The notes: generated by a model from the sequence alone, not told the origin. Positions 1-6,481 are shown, numbered from the stretch's first letter. The stretch is 7,846 nt of DNA from an uncultured Chitinophagaceae bacterium (GCA_946885665.1 CAMPGT010000187.1:1-7846), one strand, 5' to 3'. Translations and numbers: made by a program.

Positions 1-30
1 GATGTGGAGTTGTTGGAGATAGTGAAATGA
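1..30 (+). CDS. 3' end of an unidentified gene (partial)
   Basis: Frame 1 is open from the first base of the window and gives DVELLEIVK followed by a TGA stop at 28-30. Nine residues are far too few to identify a family. The reason to call it is context: the stop is followed by a G-rich spacer and CAATGGG-type heptamers, exactly as after the stop codons of the phosphorylase and isocitrate dehydrogenase genes in this window. If real, the gene is convergent with the phosphorylase gene. This is an inference, since a short open frame at a window edge can occur by chance. Confidence 0.45.
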   Translation, partial: DVELLEIVK

Positions 31-65
31 GAGGGGGAAAGGGCGGCAATGGGCAAACGGCAATG
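31..65 (+). repeat. Heptamer array A with G-rich spacer, after a stop codon
   Basis: The stop at 28-30 is followed by a purine-rich spacer (GAGGGGGAAAGGGCGG, 31-46) and then by heptamer units CAATGGG (47-53), CAAACGG (54-60) and CAATG (61-65), ending in CAATGA. The CAAACGG variant also occurs in array B. G runs lie at 33-37, 41-43, 45-46, 51-53 and 59-60 on the coding strand. Bases 52-65 form a perfect 14-base inverted repeat with 213-226 in array B. This is the shortest and most degenerate of the three arrays. Confidence 0.8.
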
Positions 66-191
66 ACTTTTGTTGACCTTTGTTTAAATTTTTTGTGTGT
101 TTAATAAAGAAAATAAAAAGAAAATGCTGTTGCTAATTTTCTGACAAAGCCTTCAGACTAACTTCTTTTATAAAAAACAAATCAATCACTT
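66..191. other. AT-rich convergent intergenic spacer
   Basis: About 125 bases of strongly AT-rich sequence separate the two facing heptamer arrays. I see no open reading frame, tRNA or GC-rich hairpin. TTTTATAAAA (166-175) is a short perfect palindrome. Read leftward after array B there is a run of six T (complement of 172-177), preceded only by a weak four-base stem (CAAT/ATTG), so a conventional intrinsic terminator is not convincing. Confidence 0.6.
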
Positions 192-224
192 CATTGCCCA
201 TTGCCCATTGCCCATTGCCGTTTG
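192..224 (-). repeat. Heptamer array B, downstream of the phosphorylase gene
   Basis: On the minus strand the phosphorylase TGA (241-243) is followed by 16 bases (GGGGGCGGAGAATCGG) and then CAAACGG, three CAATGGG units and a closing CAATGA. On the plus strand this appears as CATTG blocks at 192, 199, 206 and 213 plus CCGTTTG at 218-224. Stop codon, G-rich spacer, variant first unit, perfect units and CAATGA end are the same plan as in array C. Three GGG runs and several GG runs lie on the coding strand. Read as protein the repeat gives spurious peptides such as MPIAHC, which are not genes. Confidence 0.9.
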
Positions 225-240
225 CCGATTCTCCGCCCCC

Positions 241-1893
241 TCACTTATAAAGCTTCTCATAATACTCCTCCGCCATTCTGCCCGAATCAAACTGGAAACG
301 AACATCTCTCATGCCGTTCCAGGCAATCCGGCGCCAGGTGTCATAATTCTCGTAGTACATTGGGATCATCTCGCCCTGAAGTATCTCGTACAATTTGTCG
401 AGATCATACTGATCCTGCTGCTGCACATTCATGTTTGCATAATCGGCCTTGGGAATAACAAAACCATTGTTGCCATGATGAATGAATTCGGGGATCCATC
501 CATCGTCGGTGGAAAAGTTCACCGCTCCGTTCATCGCAGCCGTCATGCCGCTGGTTCCTGATGCTTCGCGCGGAACGCGTGGATTGTTCAGCCATACGTC
601 GGCTGCCTGTTTCAATCGCTTCGACAGCCCGAGTTCATATCCAATCAGAACCGAAACATTTTTATATCCCTTGCTCAGGTGTACCAGGTGATTAAAGTCA
701 TCGATCGCGGGATAGTCCATTGGGTAAGGCTTCCCGGCCCACACGATCTGAATGGGATACTTTACGTTCGACATCAGCTTTTCAAACCTCTTCTGATCGC
801 GGGTGATGAGTTCCGCCCTCTTGTATCCCGCAAAGCGGCGCGCCCATACGATGGTGAACACCGCAGGGTCGAACAGTTTGCCGGTCTGGTCGGCAACAAT
901 TTCAAAGGCTCTTCTTTTCAGATATTTCTTCCTGTCGTCCCACGCCTTGTCATTATTTTCGTCGGCAAAGGTATAGAGTTGCTTATCTGCCCAATAGCGC
1001 CAGTTTTGTGCGTTCGTGATGGAAATGATGGGGCATACGCCCGGGTATTTTCCCCACATGGCCCTCGAAACATTGCCATGCAGTTGAGAAACCCCATTGG
1101 CCAGGCGGGCGAACCGCAGCGCCACCAGCGAGTGATTGAACAGCGCATCGGTGAGGCCGGTAAGTTTTCTTACTTCGTCGAGACCCATGCCGCAGAAATA
1201 GCTCATCTTTTCGCAGAGATAGATGTCGTGTTTCTCATTGCCGGCTTCTTCCGGTGTATGCGTAGTGAACACGAGCCTCTTTTTCACCTCGTCAACGCTG
1301 CCGAATTTCTTGTAAAGGTAGAATACGCTCGATACGCCGTGGGCCTCGTTGAGATGGTACCTGTCGGGATTGAAGCCAAGCTCATCTACCAGTTTTGCGC
1401 CGCCCACGCCCAGCAAAATGAATTGCGCGATCTTGGTGGCGACATTCGCGTCATACAAACGGTGTGTGATGGTTTGCGAAATATGGTCGTTTTCAGGAAG
1501 GTCGGTACTGAGCAGGAACAGCGGAGCCGTCTTGAAAACTTCTGGATCGAGGTACATCACCTTTACCCATACCGGGTGGTCGTGAATATTGATCTGGTAC
1601 CGTATGCCGGTATCCTGCAGGAAGCTGTATAATTTCTCCATCCATGTTACCTGGAGCGACTGGTCCTGGTTACGTGCCTGGTCGTAATAACCGTATTTCC
1701 ATAATATACCGATGCCAATAAGGTTCTGTTTCAGTTCATATGCGCTGCGTAAATGGGAGCCGGAGAGAAAGCCGAGACCACCACTGTAAATTTTCAGCGG
1801 TTGGTGAACGGCGAATTCCATGGAGAAGTAAGCGACTTTTTTAGTAAAACGATCATCTGGTTTAAAGGGTACCTGGTAATTAGTAAAATCCAT
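241..1893 (-). CDS. glgP: Alpha-glucan phosphorylase family protein (GT35, short form)
   Basis: This 550-residue protein belongs to the glycogen/maltodextrin phosphorylase superfamily, cytoplasmic enzymes that release glucose 1-phosphate from alpha-1,4-glucans. Visible landmarks are YFSMEFA at 22-28, the glycine loop YSGGLG at 36-41, HLNEAHG at 180-186, TTHTPEEAG at 210-218, HGNVSR at 272-277, the phosphate-site-like ARRFAGYKR at 351-359, and REASGTSGM at 442-450 followed by NG and DGW. It is much shorter than the roughly 800-residue classical enzymes and resembles the compact Bacteroidota branch. One oddity is that the residue after GTSGM, where classical enzymes carry the pyridoxal-phosphate lysine, is Thr451 (codon ACG). 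Activity is therefore less certain than family membership. The gene starts 56 bases downstream of the lipoprotein gene on the same strand. A near match to a -7 box, TTCATTTG, lies at 1911-1918 (complement), so it may have its own promoter. Array B follows its stop. Confidence 0.9.
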   Translation of the reverse strand: MDFTNYQVPFKPDDRFTKKVAYFSMEFAVHQPLKIYSGGLGFLSGSHLRSAYELKQNLIGIGILWKYGYYDQARNQDQSLQVTWMEKLYSFLQDTGIRYQINIHDHPVWVKVMYLDPEVFKTAPLFLLSTDLPENDHISQTITHRLYDANVATKIAQFILLGVGGAKLVDELGFNPDRYHLNEAHGVSSVFYLYKKFGSVDEVKKRLVFTTHTPEEAGNEKHDIYLCEKMSYFCGMGLDEVRKLTGLTDALFNHSLVALRFARLANGVSQLHGNVSRAMWGKYPGVCPIISITNAQNWRYWADKQLYTFADENNDKAWDDRKKYLKRRAFEIVADQTGKLFDPAVFTIVWARRFAGYKRAELITRDQKRFEKLMSNVKYPIQIVWAGKPYPMDYPAIDDFNHLVHLSKGYKNVSVLIGYELGLSKRLKQAADVWLNNPRVPREASGTSGMTAAMNGAVNFSTDDGWIPEFIHHGNNGFVIPKADYANMNVQQQDQYDLDKLYEILQGEMIPMYYENYDTWRRIAWNGMRDVRFQFDSGRMAEEYYEKLYK

Positions 1894-1949
1894 AAGCTGA
1901 AAACTTTGTGCAAATGAACAACAACGATCGTAAACGCTGTTGATTTTTT

Positions 1950-2906
1950 TTATTTGGCTTTTTTAGTTGTCTTTGCCTTCTTCCTGGGATACCTGCCGTC
2001 AAAAAAACATTTGATATCCCTGTAAGATCCGCAACCCTCTTCTTTCATCGTCACTGACGACGACGTAAAAGTGAATTCGAGGGAGCACGGATTGCCGATT
2101 TCTTTGTATCGCGCAGTTTTGGCCGACACAAAACGTGCCGTTCCTTTCAATTCCCCTACGCACTCTCCGCCGTCTTTCTCAAAATGTGTAAAGAAAAGAA
2201 TTTCAGAAGGCCTGCGCGCATCACGGAAAGAAATAAAATTTTTCTTGTTCACCTGGTAATCACCGGTATATTTATTTTTTTGCGGTAGTGTATCTATCGG
2301 GTTGATGATGTCTTCGATGATATCGATGTTCGGCTCGGTTAATATCAGCGTAAACTCGTTAGAGGCGTCATTATAGATGTAAACGTTGCGTTTGAAATTC
2401 GCTTCGCCGGTTTTTGTTTTCTTTTCCCGGTAAGTGGTGATCTGAAACTTCTTGTCGAGCTTTCCATAGCTGAAGGAGTAGGTAGCGGAATTGCTGACGA
2501 TTGGCAGTGTGTTGAGGTATTCATTCTGTTTGCCGAAGGTGATGAGGTAACCCACCTTCTTTGACGAGGTAATCGCCTTCGCAAACAGGTACGTTTGGCG
2601 GTCCCTCTCCTTCACCCTCCCAAGGGAGTATATTTTTGGGGTCGCTTTTCCAAAATCATTCTTAATGATCGAGTCGGGTATGAATTGCGCAAATACGGCA
2701 TTGGCGATCAGCGACGAATCGCCCATTTTCCGGCCAAGGCTGGTATCCGCGATCGTGAATGGAAGTTCGACTTTGGGAAAGAACTCGATGAATTCTTCGA
2801 CGGTAACCGGCTCTTCCCCGGTCATTGGAGCCTTCTCTTTATCGTTGCAAGCAAATGTCACTATTCCGGCCAAACACAGCACCAGGAGAATTCTATTCAT
2901 ACCCAT
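1950..2906 (-). CDS. Putative lipoprotein of unknown function
   Basis: I do not recognise this 318-residue protein. Its N-terminus is a lipoprotein signal peptide: Met and Arg, a hydrophobic stretch ILLVLCLAGIVTFA, then Cys20 followed by Asn, so it is probably lipid-anchored in the cell envelope. The body is rich in beta-prone and charged segments with no membrane span. The C-terminal part contains four cysteines (249, 274, 292, 300) in the contexts GECVGEL, GNPCSLEF, EEGCGSY and IKCFFDG, which could form two disulfides outside the cytoplasm. It ends in a lysine-rich tail (KKAKTTKKAK). Two starts are possible, ATG at 2906 or two codons later at 2900, and both keep the signal peptide. It is read divergently from mntR. 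A poor -7-like match (TACTTTTA, complement of 2923-2930) lies about 17 bases upstream. The same-strand glgP follows after 56 bases, so cotranscription is possible but unproven. Confidence 0.85.
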   Translation of the reverse strand: MGMNRILLVLCLAGIVTFACNDKEKAPMTGEEPVTVEEFIEFFPKVELPFTIADTSLGRKMGDSSLIANAVFAQFIPDSIIKNDFGKATPKIYSLGRVKERDRQTYLFAKAITSSKKVGYLITFGKQNEYLNTLPIVSNSATYSFSYGKLDKKFQITTYREKKTKTGEANFKRNVYIYNDASNEFTLILTEPNIDIIEDIINPIDTLPQKNKYTGDYQVNKKNFISFRDARRPSEILFFTHFEKDGGECVGELKGTARFVSAKTARYKEIGNPCSLEFTFTSSSVTMKEEGCGSYRDIKCFFDGRYPRKKAKTTKKAK

Positions 2907-2980
2907 TAACCTATTGAACGGTTAAAAGTAGCGATTCGGATGCATCATTGAAAATAAAATATGAATATTAATTTGGAATA

Positions 2981-3020
2981 AATTTTAGATTTGCCTAAAT
3001 TTAATTTTAGATTCACTAAA
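2981..3020 (+). promoter_or_regulatory. Tandem DtxR/MntR-type operator boxes
   Basis: Two inverted repeats stand side by side just before mntR. Box 1 is TTTAG (2984-2988), six bases, CTAAA (2995-2999). Box 2 is TTTAG (3006-3010), five bases, CTAAA (3016-3020). The left halves share the direct repeat AATTTTAGATT at 2981-2991 and 3003-3013, 22 bases apart, about two helical turns. The pattern resembles the TTAGG...CCTAA-like operators of the DtxR/IdeR/SirR family. The boxes lie 12-50 bases before the mntR start and overlap the likely -7 box, which fits repression by promoter occlusion and autoregulation. Binding by MntR is inferred. Confidence 0.75.
2986..2993 (+). promoter_or_regulatory. Putative -7 box of the mntR-mntH promoter
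   Basis: TAGATTTG matches the Bacteroidota sigma-A -7 consensus TAnnTTTG exactly and lies inside operator box 1. A transcript would start near 3000 and have a leader of about 30 bases. No good TTTG -33 element sits at the usual spacing (TTTG at 2972-2975 is too close), so the assignment rests on the -7 match and location. Confidence 0.5.
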
Positions 3021-3031
3021 CATTATCACCC

Positions 3032-3694
3032 ATGAAAGTTTCGTCCAGCAAGGAAAACTATATCAAGGCGATATTTCACCTGCAGGAGCTGAATGGCATA
3101 GTGACCACAAATGCCCTGGCGCGCCAATTGGAAACGAAGGCGGCGTCGGTTACCGACATGCTCAAGAAACTGAAGACGCAGAAATTATTGCTGTACGAAA
3201 AATACCAGGGGTTCAAACTGAGCCCGGACGGAAGAAAGATGGCGCTGCAGATCATTCGCAAACATAGATTGTGGGAACTGTTCCTGGTCGAGAAGCTGCA
3301 TTTTGGATGGGAGGAGGTACATGAAATGGCCGAAGAGCTCGAACACATCAGCAGTAAAAAGCTGGTTGACCGCCTGGATGAATTTCTCGGTTTTCCCAAA
3401 GTTGATCCTCATGGTGATCCCATTCCCGATGCGAGCGGCAAAATATCACTGAAAAAACAGGTGAGCCTTACAGAAATGAAGGTGAATATGCCGGGCGTGG
3501 TGAGCAACATCACCGACCAAACCACCGAAATGCTCGAATTGCTGAGCCATAAGGGGCTGGCGCTGGGAACAAAAGTGGAGGTAAAGAAGCGGTTTTCTTT
3601 TGACAACTCGATAGAACTGAAAGTAAAGAACCAGCCATCCATCACCGTTAGTGAAAATGTCGCCAAAAATGTGTTTGTAACCCATGAGGAATAA
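3032..3694 (+). CDS. mntR: Metal-dependent transcriptional repressor, DtxR/MntR family
   Basis: This 220-residue cytoplasmic protein should repress metal-uptake genes when loaded with Mn(II) or Fe(II). Residues 1-70 form the winged helix-turn-helix (SKENYIKAIFHL, then ASVTDMLKKLKTQKLLLYEKYQGFKLSPDG). Residues 71-140 form the dimerisation and metal-binding domain, with candidate ligands His78, Glu82, His97, Glu101, Glu104 and His105 (VHEMAEELEH) and the family signature DPHGDPIP at 125-132. Residues from about 145 form an SH3/FeoA-like C-terminal domain, so this is the long, DtxR-like architecture. Glu101 stands where DtxR has Cys102, as in Bacillus MntR, which favours manganese. However, the N-terminal ligand positions read Asn9 and Lys12, unlike Bacillus MntR Asp8 and Glu11. 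The start directly follows the tandem operator boxes. The gene overlaps mntH by 11 bases, so the two are surely cotranscribed. Confidence 0.93.
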   Translation: MKVSSSKENYIKAIFHLQELNGIVTTNALARQLETKAASVTDMLKKLKTQKLLLYEKYQGFKLSPDGRKMALQIIRKHRLWELFLVEKLHFGWEEVHEMAEELEHISSKKLVDRLDEFLGFPKVDPHGDPIPDASGKISLKKQVSLTEMKVNMPGVVSNITDQTTEMLELLSHKGLALGTKVEVKKRFSFDNSIELKVKNQPSITVSENVAKNVFVTHEE

Positions 3695-5138
3695 TTTTTA
3701 TACAGATACATCCCTAAGCGAAGTACATTCAACCGTTGAAGTGAATAACCGGAAGGGGCTGTGGAAAAAACTGCTTGCCTTTTTCGGTCCTGCTTACCTT
3801 GTCAGTGTCGGCTACATGGATCCCGGCAACTGGGCAACGGATCTTGCCGGCGGAAGCCAGTTTGGATATACCCTGCTTTGGGTACTGCTCATGAGCAACA
3901 TCATGGCAATTGTTCTGCAAAGTCTTTCTGCCCGGCTCGGCATCGTTCGCCAGCGCGACCTTGCACAGGCCAACAGGGAAACATATCCCAGGTTCGTCAA
4001 CTTCATCCTTTACCTGCTTGCCGAAATTGCCATCGCCGCAACCGATCTTGCGGAGGTGCTGGGTATGGCTATCGGCATTAACCTGTTAACCGGATTGCCG
4101 CTGATATGGGGCGTGAGCATTACCGTACTCGACACCATATTGCTGCTTTTCCTTCAAAGGCTGGGCATGCGCACGCTTGAAGTATTTATTATTTCTCTGG
4201 TAGCCATCGTTGCCTTTTCATTTCTCGCAGAGATAATATTCGCGGCACCGGATATTGTTGAAGTGGCAGGCGGCCTTATTCCTTCGCTTCCCAACGATGA
4301 GGCGCTTTACATCGCCATTGGCATCATCGGCGCAACGGTAATGCCGCATAATCTGTACCTGCATTCCGCACTGGTGCAAACGCGTAAGATCGGCAAGGAA
4401 ACGCACCAGATCAAACAGGCGATTAAATGGAACTTCTTCGACTCGGCCATTGCGTTGAACATTGCGTTCCTCGTGAATGCCGCCATTTTGGTGCTGGCGG
4501 CGACAGTGTTCTTCAAAACAGGCAGAACAGACATAGCTGAAATTGAAGACGCGCACCAACTGCTCGAGCCCCTGCTGGGAACGAAGCTTGCACCCATACT
4601 TTTTGCCGTGGCGCTTATTGCGGCAGGACAAAGCTCAACGGTAACCGGCACGCTGGCGGGGCAAATTGTGATGGAGGGTTATTTGAAATTAAGGATCAAC
4701 CCCATGCTGCGGCGGCTGATGACGCGGCTGCTCGCCATCATACCGGCGGTGATAGTGATTTCTGCCTTTGGCGAACAGGAAGTGGGCAAGCTGCTCATCT
4801 TTAGCCAGGTGGTGCTAAGCATGCAACTCGGCTTCGCCATCATCCCGCTTATTCATTTCTGCAGCGACAGGAAAAAGATGGGTGTTCATGCCATCAGTAT
4901 CCCGGTCAGGATAATTTCGTGGATCATCGCTTCCATCCTTGTTTATCTCAACCTGAAATTAATCGTGGGCGAGGCCATAGATTATTTTGTTTCTTCCGAT
5001 AATATGCTGTTGAAGGGATTGATTTTGACGGGCAGCGGACTGCTGATCCTTTTACTCGGTTACATTCTGGCGCACCCATTATTCGGAAAGAAAAGCAAAC
5101 CTGCCGGCATAACCGAAAAGCAGGCGGTCAGGATTTAA
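3684..5138 (+). CDS. mntH: NRAMP family divalent metal (Mn/Fe) transporter
   Basis: This 484-residue inner-membrane protein is a proton-coupled importer of Mn(II) and possibly Fe(II). The metal-site motifs of the family are intact: DPGNW in the first membrane helix (Asp46, Asn49) and GATVMPHN in the sixth (Ala217, Met220, His222). The conserved GQSSTVTGTLAGQIVMEG stretch follows helix 8 (315-332), and SQVVLSMQLGFA lies in helix 10, with Gly where many homologues have Pro. About twelve hydrophobic segments can be counted, the last at roughly 447-467. The start lies inside the end of mntR (11-base overlap, ATG at 3684). No Shine-Dalgarno site is visible, so translational coupling is likely. A GTG at codon 20 is a weaker alternative start. 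The operator boxes upstream of mntR imply repression when metal is plentiful. The 3' end overlaps the convergent regulator gene by 11 bases. Confidence 0.95.
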   Translation: MRNNFYTDTSLSEVHSTVEVNNRKGLWKKLLAFFGPAYLVSVGYMDPGNWATDLAGGSQFGYTLLWVLLMSNIMAIVLQSLSARLGIVRQRDLAQANRETYPRFVNFILYLLAEIAIAATDLAEVLGMAIGINLLTGLPLIWGVSITVLDTILLLFLQRLGMRTLEVFIISLVAIVAFSFLAEIIFAAPDIVEVAGGLIPSLPNDEALYIAIGIIGATVMPHNLYLHSALVQTRKIGKETHQIKQAIKWNFFDSAIALNIAFLVNAAILVLAATVFFKTGRTDIAEIEDAHQLLEPLLGTKLAPILFAVALIAAGQSSTVTGTLAGQIVMEGYLKLRINPMLRRLMTRLLAIIPAVIVISAFGEQEVGKLLIFSQVVLSMQLGFAIIPLIHFCSDRKKMGVHAISIPVRIISWIIASILVYLNLKLIVGEAIDYFVSSDNMLLKGLILTGSGLLILLLGYILAHPLFGKKSKPAGITEKQAVRI

Positions 5139-5730
5139 GCAGATGCTTGAGGCGGCTGAACGTTTCGGGCTTTATTTCAAGATATGACGCCAGGATCTTT
5201 TGCGGCACGCGCTCCATCATCTGCGGATGATGCTTCAGGTAGTGTAAAAACCTTTGCCTGACGGTATTGTTGAGTTGTTGAAAATAGCGTGCATCTTTTT
5301 TGATGAACAGGAAGGTCATCATTTCGCGGCCCATCTTTTCTGCCGAAGGAACGTGTTCAAGAACAAGCTGCATGTTGTCGTAGCTGATGGCAACAACCAC
5401 CGATGGCTCGAGCGCCTCGATGATCATTGTTGAGGGCGTGCGCGTATGAAACGAAATTTCGGATTGTATCACTTTCCCTTCTATCGCCAACTGCACCGTT
5501 TTTTCATTTTTTCCCGCCACCACATATTTGCGCAACAGGCCCTTCACCACGAGGTTAAGATAATGATCAACCTGCCCCTGTTCCAAAACTATCTGCCGCT
5601 TCGCAAAGGTGCGCACTTCAAAATACGGAAGGAAGAGGTTCAATTCCTGCTCGCTAATCTTTATATATCGCTGCATGAATTGATGCAGGTATACCGCATA
5701 CTGACTAATATCCGGATTGTTTCGTGTCAT
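5128..5730 (-). CDS. Crp/Fnr-family transcriptional regulator (paralogue 1)
   Basis: This 200-residue protein has an N-terminal cyclic-nucleotide-binding-type beta barrel (about 30-120) with VRTFAKRQIVLEQGQ and NLVVKGLLRKY, a linking helix, and a short C-terminal helix-turn-helix (about 174-198, RVPQKILASYLEIKPETFSR). The Glu and Arg of PETFSR match positions Glu181 and Arg185 used by E. coli CRP to read DNA. The phosphate-binding cassette is degenerate: around 84-105 there is no GE...RxA signature, so cAMP binding is unlikely, and there is no FNR-type cysteine cluster. The ligand is unknown. The gene lies 10 bases downstream of paralogue 2 on the same strand, so the two probably form an operon. 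Its stop codon lies within the end of convergent mntH. A link to metal homeostasis is only positional. Confidence 0.88.
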   Translation of the reverse strand: MTRNNPDISQYAVYLHQFMQRYIKISEQELNLFLPYFEVRTFAKRQIVLEQGQVDHYLNLVVKGLLRKYVVAGKNEKTVQLAIEGKVIQSEISFHTRTPSTMIIEALEPSVVVAISYDNMQLVLEHVPSAEKMGREMMTFLFIKKDARYFQQLNNTVRQRFLHYLKHHPQMMERVPQKILASYLEIKPETFSRLKHLLKS

Positions 5731-5740
5731 TACGCACTAA

Positions 5741-6340
5741 CTATAAAGAAATAACAGAGTTGCCGTTTCTGGTACGAAGCAGATGCTTAAGCCTGCTGAA
5801 TGTTTCCGGTTGGATATTTAGATAAGATGCAAGATATTTCTGCGGTACCCGCTGAAATAAAGTGGAGTTATTACTCACAAACCTGATAAAACGTTCCTGT
5901 GTGCTGTAGAGGATGCGTTCGAGGTCCCAGTTTTCTTTCTGAAGGAAGAGGTCGGTGATCACCAGCCTGCCGAGGCGCTGCCATTTTCTGTCGCGCTCAT
6001 ACAGCATTTCAATATTCTCCCTGCTGAAAGAAAGAAAAGTAGTGGGTTCGATGGTTTCAACCACATAAAGGGATTTCTCTCCCGAAAGATAAGACACGGA
6101 TGAACTGATCAGCTCGCCTTCTTTTGCCAATTGGGTGATGATCTCCTCATCGTTCTTATAAAAATATTTTCGTGCAAGACCTTTTACGATGAAGTTGAAG
6201 TAGCGTTCGTATTCGCCCTGGTCGATGAGCCTGACCTTTTTATCATAGGTGCGAACTTCTGCAATACTGGCAATGACCTCGAGATCTTCTTCAGTCAATT
6301 CGATAAACCTGGTAAGATAATCTTTCAGTGCCTTTACCAT
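5741..6340 (-). CDS. Crp/Fnr-family transcriptional regulator (paralogue 2)
   Basis: This 199-residue protein has the same layout as its downstream neighbour: a beta-barrel sensor domain (about 20-115; VRTYDKKVRLIDQGE, NFIVKGLARKYF) and a C-terminal helix-turn-helix (about 164-188; RVPQKYLASYLNIQPETFSR). Eleven residues from PETF to HLL are identical in the two proteins, so they probably recognise the same or very similar DNA sites. The sensor domains differ more, so they may respond to different signals. The phosphate-binding cassette (75-91, EGELISSSVSYLSGEKS) lacks the arginine needed for cAMP. The protein ends in an extra tail, RTRNGNSVISL. It is the first gene of the likely two-gene operon and is divergent from icd. 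The ATG at 6340 is preceded by an AT-only palindrome. The pair looks like a tandem duplication. Confidence 0.88.
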   Translation of the reverse strand: MVKALKDYLTRFIELTEEDLEVIASIAEVRTYDKKVRLIDQGEYERYFNFIVKGLARKYFYKNDEEIITQLAKEGELISSSVSYLSGEKSLYVVETIEPTTFLSFSRENIEMLYERDRKWQRLGRLVITDLFLQKENWDLERILYSTQERFIRFVSNNSTLFQRVPQKYLASYLNIQPETFSRLKHLLRTRNGNSVISL

Positions 6341-6346
6341 ATCTGC

Positions 6347-6361
6347 AATATATTATATATT
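6347..6361. promoter_or_regulatory. AT-only palindrome before the regulator operon
   Basis: AATATAT (6347-6353), one base, ATATATT (6355-6361) is a perfect 7-base inverted repeat that begins 6 bases upstream of the start codon of Crp/Fnr paralogue 2. It could be part of an AT-rich leader or a binding site. No TAnnTTTG box is seen on the minus strand in this region, so the promoter of this operon is not located. A functional role is speculative because AT-only palindromes arise easily. Confidence 0.3.
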
Positions 6362-6437
6362 CCACGAAATCCGGTGTGGCTGCGGCTAAACCTTTTTCCG
6401 GTAAGTGTTTTTACCGTTCTCGCTACCTGATTTTTCT

Positions 6438-6445
6438 TACTTTTG
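6438..6445 (+). promoter_or_regulatory. Putative -7 box of the icd promoter
   Basis: TACTTTTG is an exact match to the Bacteroidota -7 consensus TAnnTTTG. It would start transcription near 6450, leaving a leader of about 30 bases that is A-rich (AAAAAAAACAAAAATC before the start codon), as is common for well-translated genes in this phylum that lack a Shine-Dalgarno site. A -33 TTTG at the usual spacing is not evident; the T-run at 6408-6412 is somewhat too far upstream. Confidence 0.55.
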
Positions 6446-6481
6446 CGGTCCGCCTGAACAAAAAAAACAAAAATCATACGG

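Noticed and set aside
192..224. CRISPR array
   Set aside because: The repeats are 7 bases, contiguous and without unique spacers, and there are no cas genes nearby.
679..1632. Long + strand open frame (317 codons) opposite the phosphorylase gene
   Set aside because: It lies wholly within the minus-strand phosphorylase gene, which has strong family motifs. Its translation shows no recognisable domain, so it is an antisense shadow.
1924..1931. Palindrome ACGATCGT upstream of the phosphorylase gene as an operator
   Set aside because: It is only 8 bases, has no second copy, and does not extend on either side, so chance is sufficient.
2972..2975. TTTG as the -33 element of the mntR promoter
   Set aside because: It is only 10 bases from the -7 box, well short of the usual roughly 19-base spacing.
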